A model generated the notes under the pieces. It ran no database searches and had not been told where the DNA came from. It saw only the letters and a program-made list of their open reading frames with translations. Positions 16,645 through 25,114 of a DNA stretch of 64,000 bases are shown in pieces. Both the position numbers and the translations under genes were made by a program. The stretch's first letter is position 1. Every line of letters begins with the position of its first letter. Source of the DNA: Marinicella meishanensis (GTDB taxonomy: Bacteria > Pseudomonadota > Gammaproteobacteria > Xanthomonadales > Marinicellaceae); assembly GCF_019931145.1 (NCBI RefSeq), contig NZ_JAIOUV010000006.1:1-64000 (forward strand). Reading direction: 5' to 3'.

Positions 16645-17205
16645 ATGAAGACTTTGATTTTTGGCGTGCTTTGTTTGTTTCATTTTTCTGCTTGTGGGCA
16701 AAACCTGTTGGCCAACAGCACCTTTGACAGTGATGTCAGTGATTGGTCAGGGCAACCTGGTGTTTATTCCTGGTCAGACACGTTTGGCAGCCCTTTTTCG
16801 GGAGCCGGTTCGGTGTATATGGAAAAAGAAATCATCAATAACAACAGAATCTTTGGTATTTCAGCCACCCGGGTTGCCGTGAATGAGCACCACACTTATT
16901 GGTTTGCCGGCATGGCCTATATACCCGACTCCAGTGCTGCTTTCAGGGCGTGGGCCAGGATTTCTTGGTTTGATGCAATCGGCAATAATCTGACCAGCCC
17001 CAGTATCCTAAATTTCAGTTTCCCAACCGATACCTGGGTGCCGGTTGAAGGATTTGTCACCGCGCCCGAGACAGCGGTTGAAGCCAGGATTTCGATCAAT
17101 GTGGAAAGTGATGCGCCCCCGAAAGGCGGTACCCTTTTGTCATTCGGCTATTGGGATGATGTTTACTTTTTTGTGGACACGATTTTTCGAACTGATTTTG
17201 ATTGA
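16645..17205 (+). CDS. Secreted carbohydrate-binding-like protein with C-terminal IFxxxFD tail
   Basis: A 186-residue exported protein. The N-terminus 'MKTLIFGVLCLFHFSACGQN' is a signal peptide that might also be read as a lipobox (F-S-A-C). The mature part ('NLLANSTFDSDVSDWSGQPG', then 'WVPVEGFVTAPETAVEARI') resembles carbohydrate-binding modules of the CBM4/9 jelly-roll type. The last residues, 'DTIFRTDFD', match the tail found on four other secreted proteins in this window and may be a sorting signal. ATG 16645 was chosen over an earlier ATG because the signal begins there. A terminator-like hairpin follows at 17253. Confidence 0.7.
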   Translation: MKTLIFGVLCLFHFSACGQNLLANSTFDSDVSDWSGQPGVYSWSDTFGSPFSGAGSVYMEKEIINNNRIFGISATRVAVNEHHTYWFAGMAYIPDSSAAFRAWARISWFDAIGNNLTSPSILNFSFPTDTWVPVEGFVTAPETAVEARISINVESDAPPKGGTLLSFGYWDDVYFFVDTIFRTDFD

Positions 17206-17252
17206 TCAATCACCACCCCTGACATTCTTGACTTGAATTTGGCTGCCCACCT

Positions 17253-17274
17253 AAAAAAGCTTCGGGTCTTTTTT
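17253..17274 (+). terminator. Terminator-like hairpin
   Basis: AAAAAAG (17253-17259) pairs perfectly with CTTTTTT (17268-17274) around an 8-base loop, ending in a T-run. It lies 48 bp after the secreted carbohydrate-binding-like gene. The stem is A/T-rich and so weak, but the layout is right for a terminator. The remaining gap to 17549 holds nothing else I recognise. Confidence 0.5.
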
Positions 17275-17549
17275 GCTTGGCCTTTTAACAACATTCTGTG
17301 GTGGCCTGTCTCTGTTTTTTTCTTCTTGTTATTACCATTCTGATGGATTGCTCATGATTGACTGATGATTGGGTTTATCGGTTGTTGTGTCAATTTGTAC
17401 TTTATAAACTGCTGAATCTTCGCTGCTGTGATTGAACGTTAATCGGGCAGTGAAACGAACCGCCAATTGAATGTCACAACAGGGCAGTCCAATGCTTGAC
17501 CTCCTCAAATTCATTGGTAATAAATTAAAACCAACAGATAAATTCCAAT

Positions 17550-19106
17550 ATGAAAACTAAACTTATAATGATTTCGTTGGCTCTTTGGCTGACACAAATG
17601 GCACATGCCAATGATATATTTAATGGTGTCATAAGCCGGGCTCTGGACCCATGCACCTTAACAACCCATCATTCAACCATGATTGTCGATGAGGTGTTGA
17701 TTCCGGGTTACCCAAACTCAGATGGCATGGATGTGTATATTGAGAAGTCCGTCAAACTCAGTTTGCCTGGTCGCACGCCCGTCGTGATGATCATCAATGG
17801 CAATGGATATGGAAAATCAGCTTATGCAGAGATGGCCACTTTTTTGGCACGCAATGGTTTTGTGGTGGCAGTGGCTGAACGAGAGTTTGTTTCATCAGAT
17901 CCACTGTTTCCCTTGAATGCGTTAAACAGCGTATTTGCTTTGCATGACATCGATGAGGATTCCCCGATTGGATTCGTTGGGCACAGCTTTGGCGGTTTTG
18001 TGGTCAATGAAGCCGCCATTGAGCAAGTGAATCTTGGGCTGGATTTTAACCTCAAATCAATCATCAATGTGGCGCCCAACATTCGCAGAGTGAATCCTTT
18101 GCCTGAGACCTTGTCTGGTCAGTTGAATGGTTTGCATACGGCGTCATTCCTCTCTATTTGGGGATCGAGAGATCGTGATATGGAAGGATTGGGTGGCATC
18201 CCTCGTGAGGGGATTGCAGCCTATGACCGCGTTGGTACCGAAAGCTCAACAACATGTGGCAATCCACCTTGTTTCGTTGACGCTGAAGATTTGATTGAAA
18301 AGGTATCTGTGTATGTCAATGGCGCTGATCATGCTGAGTTCATGGGTACAGTGACAGTGAATGCGCCTGGAGATTATGCGGTCTATTTAGACACACCGGA
18401 CCAGACTTGTATTGGCAAAGCCTATCTCAATGCGTTTTTACGCAAACACCTGACTGGTTATGACAAGTTTGATCGATTCTTGCGAAAAGAGGTATCGCCG
18501 CCATCGTTTAAAAAGATATTCACATCGGCTGATGATGGGCTTGGGCAACCAGCGGGTGCTGCGTTGCGTATTTACCATCAATACAGCCCAGTGCAAAAGC
18601 GTTCATTGGAAAATTTTGAAGACGATCACTACGATGTTTACGCAGATTCAGGAGAAATTTTGCATTTCATCATTCAAGAGGGCAGCAATGTCAATGCGCC
18701 GTTTTACATCAGGCACCAATCAAGCACTTTGTTGGTGGCTTGGGCAGAACAGAACACCGGTCAATACATTGGCTTTGAAGTTCCACCATATGCTGAAGAT
18801 GCCAGTACATTCACGCATTTGTCGATGCGCATTGGCCAGTTAAATGGCATGCCGTATCCGATGTATGCCAATGGACACGAAGACTTGACCATCAGAATGG
18901 GGTTATTTGACCAAAGTTTTCAGGCACAGGACGAATATGTGACCATTCCTCGGGCTGATACACACAGCACCATGCAGACAGTGACCATCCCACTGGAAGA
19001 CCTGAATGGTGTCAACATGGATCAATTGCGCATGGTTTACCTGGCGTTTGACTCAGGCACCCAAGGCACCTTAATCATTGATAACATTGAATTCATCAGA
19101 GATTAG
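17550..19106 (+). CDS. Secreted alpha/beta hydrolase with C-terminal beta domain
   Basis: A 518-residue exported enzyme. The signal peptide 'LIMISLALWLTQMAHAND' ends at about residue 20. Residues about 70-320 form an alpha/beta hydrolase: 'PVVMIINGNGYGKSAYAEMA' (oxyanion region), 'IGFVGHSFGGFVVNEAA' (nucleophile Ser in GHSFGG) and 'GADHAEFMG' (likely His). It resembles dienelactone-hydrolase or PET-esterase-like secreted esterases. Residues about 345-518 form a beta-rich domain, probably galactose-binding-like ('GTLIIDNIEFIRD' at the end). Substrate unknown. No operon partner. Confidence 0.8.
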   Translation: MKTKLIMISLALWLTQMAHANDIFNGVISRALDPCTLTTHHSTMIVDEVLIPGYPNSDGMDVYIEKSVKLSLPGRTPVVMIINGNGYGKSAYAEMATFLARNGFVVAVAEREFVSSDPLFPLNALNSVFALHDIDEDSPIGFVGHSFGGFVVNEAAIEQVNLGLDFNLKSIINVAPNIRRVNPLPETLSGQLNGLHTASFLSIWGSRDRDMEGLGGIPREGIAAYDRVGTESSTTCGNPPCFVDAEDLIEKVSVYVNGADHAEFMGTVTVNAPGDYAVYLDTPDQTCIGKAYLNAFLRKHLTGYDKFDRFLRKEVSPPSFKKIFTSADDGLGQPAGAALRIYHQYSPVQKRSLENFEDDHYDVYADSGEILHFIIQEGSNVNAPFYIRHQSSTLLVAWAEQNTGQYIGFEVPPYAEDASTFTHLSMRIGQLNGMPYPMYANGHEDLTIRMGLFDQSFQAQDEYVTIPRADTHSTMQTVTIPLEDLNGVNMDQLRMVYLAFDSGTQGTLIIDNIEFIRD

Positions 19107-19489
19107 AGGGTGCTTGGAGTATGAACCATTGGTGAGCTTGTCATGGGTGTTTCAAAACAGGATCATCATATGAATCACGCAACTGACCGATCCGCAGGCG
19201 ATGACCAAGGACAAACAATGGAGTGTTTGTCTTTGGTCTTATCTCAAACAGAAGCCTCAATTCAGGCATGGATAAATAGCCACTTGCCCTTGTGTAATCC
19301 AAATGTGTCTTTGAAACCGATAATTGATTCGTGCCAACGATGCTGATTGAATTGAATCAAGGGTTCATTTCAGGCTTCAAAATAATCGAATAGCGTATTT
19401 CAGATTTGTATGAATACATGAATTCAGTCGACTTGTTTTGTGATTAAAGCATAGTGTTTGATAGGTCCATCAACGTTCCTTTATCTATC
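19107..19489. other. Intergenic region, no clear gene
   Basis: A 67-codon open frame at 19143-19346 lacks a ribosome site and a recognisable composition, so I do not call it. The rest is A+T-rich and probably holds the promoter of the DoxX gene. No repeat or hairpin stands out. Confidence 0.3.
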
Positions 19490-20002
19490 ATGAAAAATAA
19501 CAACATTGAAACTCATGCGTTTACATCAACGTCAACTGTACAGACAAAAACTTTGTATCTCATACCTTTGAGGTTGTATTTGGGATTGTTTTATATTCAA
19601 ACCGGCGAAAATAAAGTTTCCAAAGAATTTGGTTTGGGTTGGGTTTCAAGTATGGAATCTCAAATCAATGCAGCAATACCTGATTTAAGTGACTGGTATG
19701 CATTTTTTATTCAAGAAGTTGTGTTAAAAATGCCAGTTACATTTGCCATGTTGGTATCCTGGGGAGAGCTCTTGCTGGGCATCTCATTGCTCCTGGGAAT
19801 CACGGTCAGATTATCCGCAATGTTGGGTGCGTTTATGGCATGGAACTTTGCTTTGTTGTCAGGGCGAGATTTGTGGTTACCTCATTTTGATACAACTTTG
19901 ATGTTGGCTTTGATGGTTTTGGCATTGACGAGATCTGGCCAGGTCTTGGGATTTGACCAAATCATTGGTAAAAAATTTCCCAGCATAAAACCCATTTGTT
20001 AA
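19490..20002 (+). CDS. DoxX-family membrane protein
   Basis: A 170-residue protein with four transmembrane helices and the DoxX pattern: 'LRLYLGLFYIQTGENKVSKE' (first helix), 'LVSWGELLLGISLLLGITVR' (the conserved E-x2-LG segment), and 'LSAMLGAFMAWNFALLSGR'. DoxX proteins sit in the inner membrane and are linked to quinone or thiosulfate chemistry and to oxidative stress, but many have no assigned role. ATG 19490 was chosen because the preceding codons lack protein-like sequence. The gene precedes the tandem-hydrolase operon but is separated by 200 bp. Confidence 0.8.
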   Translation: MKNNNIETHAFTSTSTVQTKTLYLIPLRLYLGLFYIQTGENKVSKEFGLGWVSSMESQINAAIPDLSDWYAFFIQEVVLKMPVTFAMLVSWGELLLGISLLLGITVRLSAMLGAFMAWNFALLSGRDLWLPHFDTTLMLALMVLALTRSGQVLGFDQIIGKKFPSIKPIC

Positions 20003-20203
20003 TTTCATTCCAGCTCAATAGTTGTCCATTGTTGCTGTTTTACTTTGGTTAATGGAACGGAGCCATGGACAGGATCGATTTGGGATTTCAGTCGAATGAT
20101 TCTCAGCACGCCAAAAAAAACCTGGGATTAAAAGTACGAATAAAGTTAAAACTTCGATTTTTTCATGTCTTTGGATTCCAATATGGGTTTTTGGATTAAT
20201 CAC

Positions 20204-21616
20204 ATGAAAATACAATGCTTCTCCTTATTGCTTGTGTTGCTTTGTTTCAACACCTCAGTAAATGGGTCGACTCGATCATATGACAAAAACTTGTCTGTGT
20301 CTTATTATGCAGATGATGGGGTCTTAATTCACAGCAATTTGGTCTTGAAAAACAACCACAAAAATGCACCGACAGCTATTTTATTTCATATGGCTGGCAG
20401 TAATTCAATGGGTGAATACACTGGATTCAGTCATGAGCTTGCTGACCAGGGATATCATGTTCTTGCTGTTGACACCAGGGCAGGGGGGGGGAAGTTCAAC
20501 CAAATAAACAAAACTGTTCAACATAACAGTTCATTGGAAAACTCAGGATATTGTGAGGCAACACCAGATGTTGAAGCCAGTATTCGTTATGTGAGGGAGC
20601 ATGTTTCAAAGGGACCAGTCATTCTTGTTGGGAGCAGTTTCAGTGGGGCCTTGGTGATGAATGCGGCAGCCAAATACAAAGATTTGGTGAGTGGATTTGT
20701 GGCTTTTTCTCCAGCATCAGGGCCTCCAATGGATGGATGTGAGCCTGAAGAGGCTTTGGCTTTTGAAATTGAAGGAATGGTTATACTGCCTGATTCAGAG
20801 CTTGAGTATGGTTGGATCAATCAGCAGTATATGCTATTTAAAGAACACGGCATCAAAACCATGACAGTTGAAGGTGGAATCCATGGGGTGTCAACTGTTA
20901 TTGATGACCGAATTAACAGGGATGTGAGTTCCCTACGGGCTCATATATTTGACTTGATGAAAAATATGATTACTGATAAGGAAAAAAAAGTGGTGTTCAG
21001 TGTTGATGATTGGGAAATTGTCACTTATGAAAGGTCTGCACTTGGATCCAAGATGGCAATCTTATTTAATCAGGCCGCAGGAGACAGTAAGCAGTATCTT
21101 TCAACATCAAGAAAGTTGGCTGAAGCAAACATCACTGCATTAAGAGTCGATTTAAGGGGGCATGGTGAAAGTAATAATTTAGGCATTTTTGATCCCCGAA
21201 TCGAAGATTCAAAAACCATGCTTTTTGAGTCTCACAATGAAATGATTCAGATTTTTCAATATGTGACGAAAAAATTGGGGTATGAATCTAGAGATATTTA
21301 TGTGTTTTCTGCAAGTTACAGTTCGGATGAAGTGGTGAAGTCTCAAAAAATGCTTAATCTTGATGTGAATCACTTTGCATTTTCACCTGGATCTTTAAGT
21401 TCTGATTCAGTTTTATTCATATCTCAATCGAATCATCTGGTCTCAGTCATAAAATCACAAAATGAAAGAAAGTTTTTCGCTAACATGTTTCAAGAGATTG
21501 GAACCATAGCACCTAATGTGTCGCAAAAAATCATTGATGGTAGTGGACATGGGGTAGGAATTCTTGAGCAAAACCCCAAATTTATCAATGAGATCATTGC
21601 ACTCATTAATTTATGA
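20204..21616 (+). CDS. Exported protein with two tandem alpha/beta-hydrolase-like domains
   Basis: A 470-residue exported protein. The signal is 'MKIQCFSLLLVLLCFNTSVN' plus G-S. The first domain (about 25-250) has 'PTAILFHMAGSNSMGEY', the serine region 'VILVGSSFSGALVMNAAA' (GSSFSG, a variant of GxSxG) and a late His in 'VEGGIHGVS'. The second domain (about 260-470) repeats the layout: 'KMAILFNQAAGDSKQYL', 'LRVDLRGHGESNN', 'YVFSASYSSDEVV' where the nucleophile elbow is degenerate, and 'IDGSGHGVG' for His. This looks like an internal duplication in which at least the second copy is altered. Its stop overlaps the next start (ATGA), coupling it to a membrane regulator. Confidence 0.75.
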   Translation: MKIQCFSLLLVLLCFNTSVNGSTRSYDKNLSVSYYADDGVLIHSNLVLKNNHKNAPTAILFHMAGSNSMGEYTGFSHELADQGYHVLAVDTRAGGGKFNQINKTVQHNSSLENSGYCEATPDVEASIRYVREHVSKGPVILVGSSFSGALVMNAAAKYKDLVSGFVAFSPASGPPMDGCEPEEALAFEIEGMVILPDSELEYGWINQQYMLFKEHGIKTMTVEGGIHGVSTVIDDRINRDVSSLRAHIFDLMKNMITDKEKKVVFSVDDWEIVTYERSALGSKMAILFNQAAGDSKQYLSTSRKLAEANITALRVDLRGHGESNNLGIFDPRIEDSKTMLFESHNEMIQIFQYVTKKLGYESRDIYVFSASYSSDEVVKSQKMLNLDVNHFAFSPGSLSSDSVLFISQSNHLVSVIKSQNERKFFANMFQEIGTIAPNVSQKIIDGSGHGVGILEQNPKFINEIIALINL

Positions 21617-22761
21617 ACAGTTTGATAGCCAGTAGCTCTGAATTTTTCGGTGTTTCAACACTCGTACAAGCTGGATTGTTTGCATTGATTTTCTTGTTCC
21701 TCGAAGTCAGGGAGCGTTTTTCGTTTCTCTTGCTGAGTGGAATTTTAGTTGTGATTGCGCTGATCAAAACGCATGAGCTGTTGTTTGTTTTTGGTGCCTA
21801 TCATATATACCCTGGAACATTTTTTTTCGTTTTGCCGTTTCAGTGGTTGCTTGCTCCTCTGGTTTATTATTATATTCACATCAGATATGGTGAAAAAGAA
21901 AGGTCAAGTCTGAAATACATTCCTCACTGCTTGCCTTTTCTCATCGCTGCAATGATTTGTTTGGATTCATTATTAAACATGAAAGGTGATCCACCGCTGA
22001 ATGAATCGATCTTGATGAATGATTTTTTTAATCAAACTTTAATTCAATTTTGGTGGCCAGTATTACAGTCCATTCAAATGATGACCTATCTGGTATTTGT
22101 CATCCGCTTTTTAAAGAAACAACTGAGTCAGCAATACAATTGGCACTCAAATGGCGTGCCAATCGATGCCAAATTTCTGCAAATAACTTCTCTGGTATGG
22201 TTATTTTTGGTCATTATTGATTTGTTCATGACTTTGGCCATATTTGCTCTCGCAAATAAACAATTCTATTCTTTTTTCAGTTCGCTGTTGGTGATTGCAG
22301 ACTATTTGCTGGTGAATGTATTGATCGTGTCAGCCCTCAGTTTATATTTTAAGCAAAAATATGTAAGTCTGAAGAATTCAGGGGAGCCGAACAGGGAACT
22401 GGCACTTGACCATCAAGAAATGACCAGAATTTTGGACCTGGTGATAGCATATGTTAAACAGAGTCAGTGTTTTCTTTCTCCAGACTTGACGCTGAAAGAA
22501 TTATCGAAAGAAACAAAAATATCACCAAGAGATATTTCTTTGTCGATCAATAACATGTATCAAAACTCTTTTTATTATTTCATCAACGAATTCAGGATAA
22601 AGGCAGCCAAAAAGATGTTGACCGAATTTCCCCAATCCAAGATCATTGATGTGGCTTATGAAGTGGGATTTAATTCAAAATCATCCTTCAACAAAATGTT
22701 TAAACATTTTACTGGGCACACACCGTCTGGTTTTAAAAAGCATGGATTGGTCAATTATTGA
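21613..22761 (+). CDS. Membrane-embedded AraC-family regulator
   Basis: A 382-residue protein with about seven hydrophobic segments in residues 10-250 and an AraC helix-turn-helix domain in about 275-380 ('LTLKELSKETKISPRDISLS', then 'IIDVAYEVGFNSKSSFNKMF' and 'FTGHTPSGFKKH'). This architecture, with a multi-span N-terminus fused to an AraC domain, is common in Bacteroidetes and some gammaproteobacteria, where it probably senses a signal in the membrane. Its start overlaps the hydrolase stop by 4 bp (ATGA). The exported hydrolase could generate or remove the ligand that this regulator senses; that is inference. Confidence 0.85.
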   Translation: MNSLIASSSEFFGVSTLVQAGLFALIFLFLEVRERFSFLLLSGILVVIALIKTHELLFVFGAYHIYPGTFFFVLPFQWLLAPLVYYYIHIRYGEKERSSLKYIPHCLPFLIAAMICLDSLLNMKGDPPLNESILMNDFFNQTLIQFWWPVLQSIQMMTYLVFVIRFLKKQLSQQYNWHSNGVPIDAKFLQITSLVWLFLVIIDLFMTLAIFALANKQFYSFFSSLLVIADYLLVNVLIVSALSLYFKQKYVSLKNSGEPNRELALDHQEMTRILDLVIAYVKQSQCFLSPDLTLKELSKETKISPRDISLSINNMYQNSFYYFINEFRIKAAKKMLTEFPQSKIIDVAYEVGFNSKSSFNKMFKHFTGHTPSGFKKHGLVNY

Positions 22762-22864
22762 AATGTGGTGACTGATGATACGAAATGTTGCTTTGTGAAC
22801 TCCGATTGAACTTGCCGGTTTTGATTTGTTACACCTATTTTCTGGCAAGGTATTATCACAGAAT

Positions 22865-22930
22865 GGAATACTCAAGGACAGGCGTTCGGCATAAAGAGGA
22901 ATACTCAAGGACAGGCGTTCGGCATAAAGG
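22865..22930. repeat. Two-copy 33-bp tandem repeat
   Basis: A 33-bp unit starting GGAATACTCAAGGACAGGCG occurs twice back to back (22865-22897 and 22898-22930); only the last base differs. The core GGACAGGC is the reverse complement of GCCTGTCC in the REP-like sequences at 1559 and 24279. It lies on the far side of the decayed RAYT gene, so it may be part of the element's other border. The rest of the gap 22762-23106 holds no gene I recognise. Confidence 0.7.
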
Positions 22931-23565
22931 TCAGCTTGAGAAAATTAGCTTGTTTTTGCTTTGATTGGCATTGATTTTTTAGGTCTTGTAGTGAGTGATA
23001 GCCTGAATCGGGTGATGCTTGTTGAATTTGGTTGGTTTTGCCAGATTTGAAATAAGTTGGGCTGTGGCAGACTGAATCTGCTGTTGATAAATTGATGGAT
23101 TCGACGCTATTCTAAAGCGGCTTTCAATCGCAATCCCATAGCGAATTTCTTGCCCACTTTGTGGCAGAAGTTTTTGAGTTGATCAACCGTACCAACTGCT
23201 GAGAATCCGACTGTTTTGAAGCCGGTCAATTCATCCATCCAAGTATCTGGATTGAGTCCCAGTCTATCGAGGATGGGTGGTAGGTTTTGAGGGATGTATC
23301 CGAGCTTGTTTTCAAGGATGGCCCGGCCTGAATAATCGACCAATTCCAAATATCCTGAGAGTGAAAAAGGCAGGTCTTTGTCGTCCTTGCCAAAGCCAAT
23401 CAATCGGGTGTTTGTGTTTTTGATGCGTTCATGAATCGAAGTGTAGTCAGATTGTTCAGGCGTCTTACACATGGCGGCCTTGATGGGGTTTAAGTCCACA
23501 TAAGCCATGCAAGTCAAAAGTGCCCGCTCATCCAGCAATGCCTGGCTTTTGAAGCGGGATTCCCA

Positions 23566-23640
23566 ATTAATTTGTCAGGAACAAATTAACCCATCGGCTT
23601 GCCGATGACCCATAGGGCTAACTCCAGGGATGGAGTTAGC
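23566..23640. repeat. 75-bp palindromic insertion with in-frame stop in RAYT
   Basis: On the plus strand the element is four hairpins in a row. TTAATTTGT pairs with ACAAATTAA (23567-23589). CATCGGC pairs with GCCGATG (23592-23607). CCC-ATA-GGG sits at 23609-23617. GCTAACTCCA (on the + strand starting at 23617) pairs with TGGAGTTAGC (23617-23640, 10-bp stem). Removing exactly these 75 bases restores the expected 'CTGHF-WESRF' of the RAYT family. The length is a multiple of three, but the read-through frame has a TGA after 21 codons. Confidence 0.8.
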
Positions 23641-23700
23641 AAAGTGGCCGGTACAACCATCTTCGATGTTGGCACGACGCGCAATGTATTCATTCAAACA

Positions 23701-23769
23701 CTTATTCGTCTCATCCATGAGACTCACCCCTGCGGGGCTTGCGTGAAAAATCGTTCCAGACGATTTTTT
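23701..23769. repeat. 69-bp in-frame palindromic insertion in RAYT
   Basis: On the plus strand this is three hairpins: GTCTCAT-CC-ATGAGAC (23708-23723), CCCC-TGC-GGGG (23727-23737) and AAAAATCGT-TCCAG-ACGATTTTT (23746-23768). On the coding (minus) strand it adds 'KKSSGTIFHASPAGVSL' plus six more residues between 'VSWFM' and 'CLNEYIARR', where other RAYT proteins run straight through as 'WFM(K/R)xLNE'. It may be 66 bp if one lysine is native. The layout (long stem, G/C core, long stem) resembles the 75-bp insertion 60 bp away, though the sequences differ. Confidence 0.75.
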
Positions 23770-24180
23770 CATAAACCACGAGACGTCCATCAAACGCTTG
23801 CGGTATGTTTCAGTCTTATTGATGACGAATTCCAACTCTGGCTTGGTCAGTTGCTCGCCCCTGACAAAGCGCTCACAGATTAAGGGTAAATCAAACAAGC
23901 CAGCCCAGGTCATCAGCACTCTTTTGTCTGCCCAATCCTTGGTTGAGCTGACTTTCAACACGATGTGAAAATGATTGCTCATGATGGCATAAGCACAGAT
24001 ATCCACGGCAAACAATTTGGCCAAAAACTGCATCCGATCTACAACCCATTTTCTGCGGTGTTCAAATGACCTGCCTGAGTCTTTATCTTCACCGCAAAGG
24101 AAGGCCCTGCGCACACAACGACTGACCACATGATAGTAGGGTGTTTCATCCACACAAATTTGGTATTTCCTGGCCAGGCC

Positions 24181-24207
24181 CATGGTTTTTCTCCATTTAA
24201 AACCATG
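24181..24207 (-). promoter_or_regulatory. Hairpin covering the RAYT start codon
   Basis: CATGGTTTT (24181-24189) pairs perfectly with AAAACCATG (24199-24207). The RAYT ATG is inside one arm (CAT at 24181-24183), so the folded mRNA would hide the start codon, and the ribosome-site region (GGAG) lies in the loop. Such a hairpin would keep transposase translation low. Confidence 0.5.
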
Positions 24208-24271
24208 ATTTTGGTTGTTCAGAAGAATTTTATCTGTGGCAAAGCCCTGATCGGCGTGTAAGAATATTTCT

Positions 24272-24312
24272 ATGGAGTGCCTGTCCCGAACTAACTCTGT
24301 CCCGAATTAACT
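24272..24312. repeat. REP-like flank with 16-bp tandem repeat
   Basis: ATGGAGTGCCTGTCCC (24272-24287) matches 1551-1567 apart from one extra base there. It runs into two adjacent 16-bp units, CTGTCCCGAACTAACT (24281-24296) and CTGTCCCGAATTAACT (24297-24312), with one difference. Sequences of this kind commonly flank RAYT genes and may be recognition sites for the transposase. Confidence 0.6.
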
Positions 24313-24433
24313 TTTGTGGTGGGTCAAGGGTTCGTTGAGCCTTTGGCAAATCGATGTTGTTTTATGTGCTGAATTGATGTGGGTGAATAAAAGATGTTTT
24401 TTCTCACATTTGTGAGGGGCTGTGATGAGTTTC

Positions 24434-25114
24434 TTATGTTTGGTGCAACAGCTTATCCATGGTTTGTTTTCTGTAGGTTTCTCCGATGGTGATTTCTTCA
24501 TCCAGTACCCTGAGCGTGTCGATTTCAAAGCAGGTCACTTGATCCAGGTTGACCAGATAAGAACGGTGCACCTGGATGAAGTTAGTTGGAAGTTTGGCCA
24601 GTGCCTCGGCCACCGACTCCCGAGCCATAATGGTCTTGTCTGGTAAGTGATACAGGGCATAATTGCCGTCTTTTTTGATGAAGTGGATGTGGTCGGTGTT
24701 GATCCGATGGGTGGTGGCACCACTTTTAACCAGTACCATGGCCTGGTGTTGTTGGGTAGGCTGGTTTTTTTGTTCGATGAACTTGCTGATTGATTGGGTG
24801 AAGCGATCCAAACTGATCGGTTTTAACAAGTAATCGGTGGCTTTCACTTCATAACTTTCAACGGCAAATTCTGAATAAGCCGTGGTAAAAACAATTTTGG
24901 TTTTGGCGTCAATCAATTTGGCCAATGAGAGGCCGTCGATGTGTGGCATGTTGATGTCCAGGAATATCAGGTCCACTGGATTTTCATGTAAAAATTCGAA
25001 TGCTTTCAGACCATTTCTGAAGGTGCCAATGGTTTCAAAGTCATTGAAATGTTCGAGGTAACTTTTCAGCAATTCGATGGCCTTTGGCTCATCATCAACG
25101 ATGACAACTTTCAT
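24434..25114 (-). CDS. LytTR-family response regulator
   Basis: A 226-residue response regulator. The receiver has 'VIVDDEPKA' (acidic pair), the phospho-Asp in 'LIFLDINMPHIDG' (about residue 54), Thr in 'FTTAYSE' and Lys in 'YLLKPIS'. The C-terminal LytTR domain has 'IHFIKKDGNYALYHL', 'FIQVHRSYLVNLDQV' and 'ITIGETYRKQTMDKLL', which bind DNA as a ten-strand beta fold. Its start overlaps the stop of the kinase gene by 4 bp (ATGA). The peptidase and hydrolase genes 1.2 kb away on the other strand are possible targets. Confidence 0.92.
   Translation of the reverse strand: MKVVIVDDEPKAIELLKSYLEHFNDFETIGTFRNGLKAFEFLHENPVDLIFLDINMPHIDGLSLAKLIDAKTKIVFTTAYSEFAVESYEVKATDYLLKPISLDRFTQSISKFIEQKNQPTQQHQAMVLVKSGATTHRINTDHIHFIKKDGNYALYHLPDKTIMARESVAEALAKLPTNFIQVHRSYLVNLDQVTCFEIDTLRVLDEEITIGETYRKQTMDKLLHQT

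Larger units (their letters stand above)
23107..24183 (-). pseudogene. REP-associated tyrosine transposase (RAYT), interrupted
   Basis: A Y1/HUH single-strand transposase of the RAYT (TnpA-REP) group, which moves or maintains REP hairpins. The N-terminal part (23575-24183) has 'ETPYYHVVSRCVRRAFLCGE' and the metal-binding 'MSNHFHIVLKV'. The C-terminal part (23107-23562) has 'ALLTCMAYVDLNPIKA'. The protein would read '...EDGCTGHF-WESRFKSQALLDERALL...' but a 75-bp palindromic insertion at 23566-23640 separates F from W and brings an in-frame TGA. A second, 69-bp insertion at 23701-23769 adds 23 residues between 'WFM' and 'CLNEYIARRA' without breaking the frame. The product is probably non-functional unless the stop is read through. 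The start lies in a hairpin (24181-24207). Confidence 0.85.

Noticed and set aside
22865-22930. CRISPR array
   Set aside because: Only two units, directly adjacent with no spacer, and no cas gene in the window.
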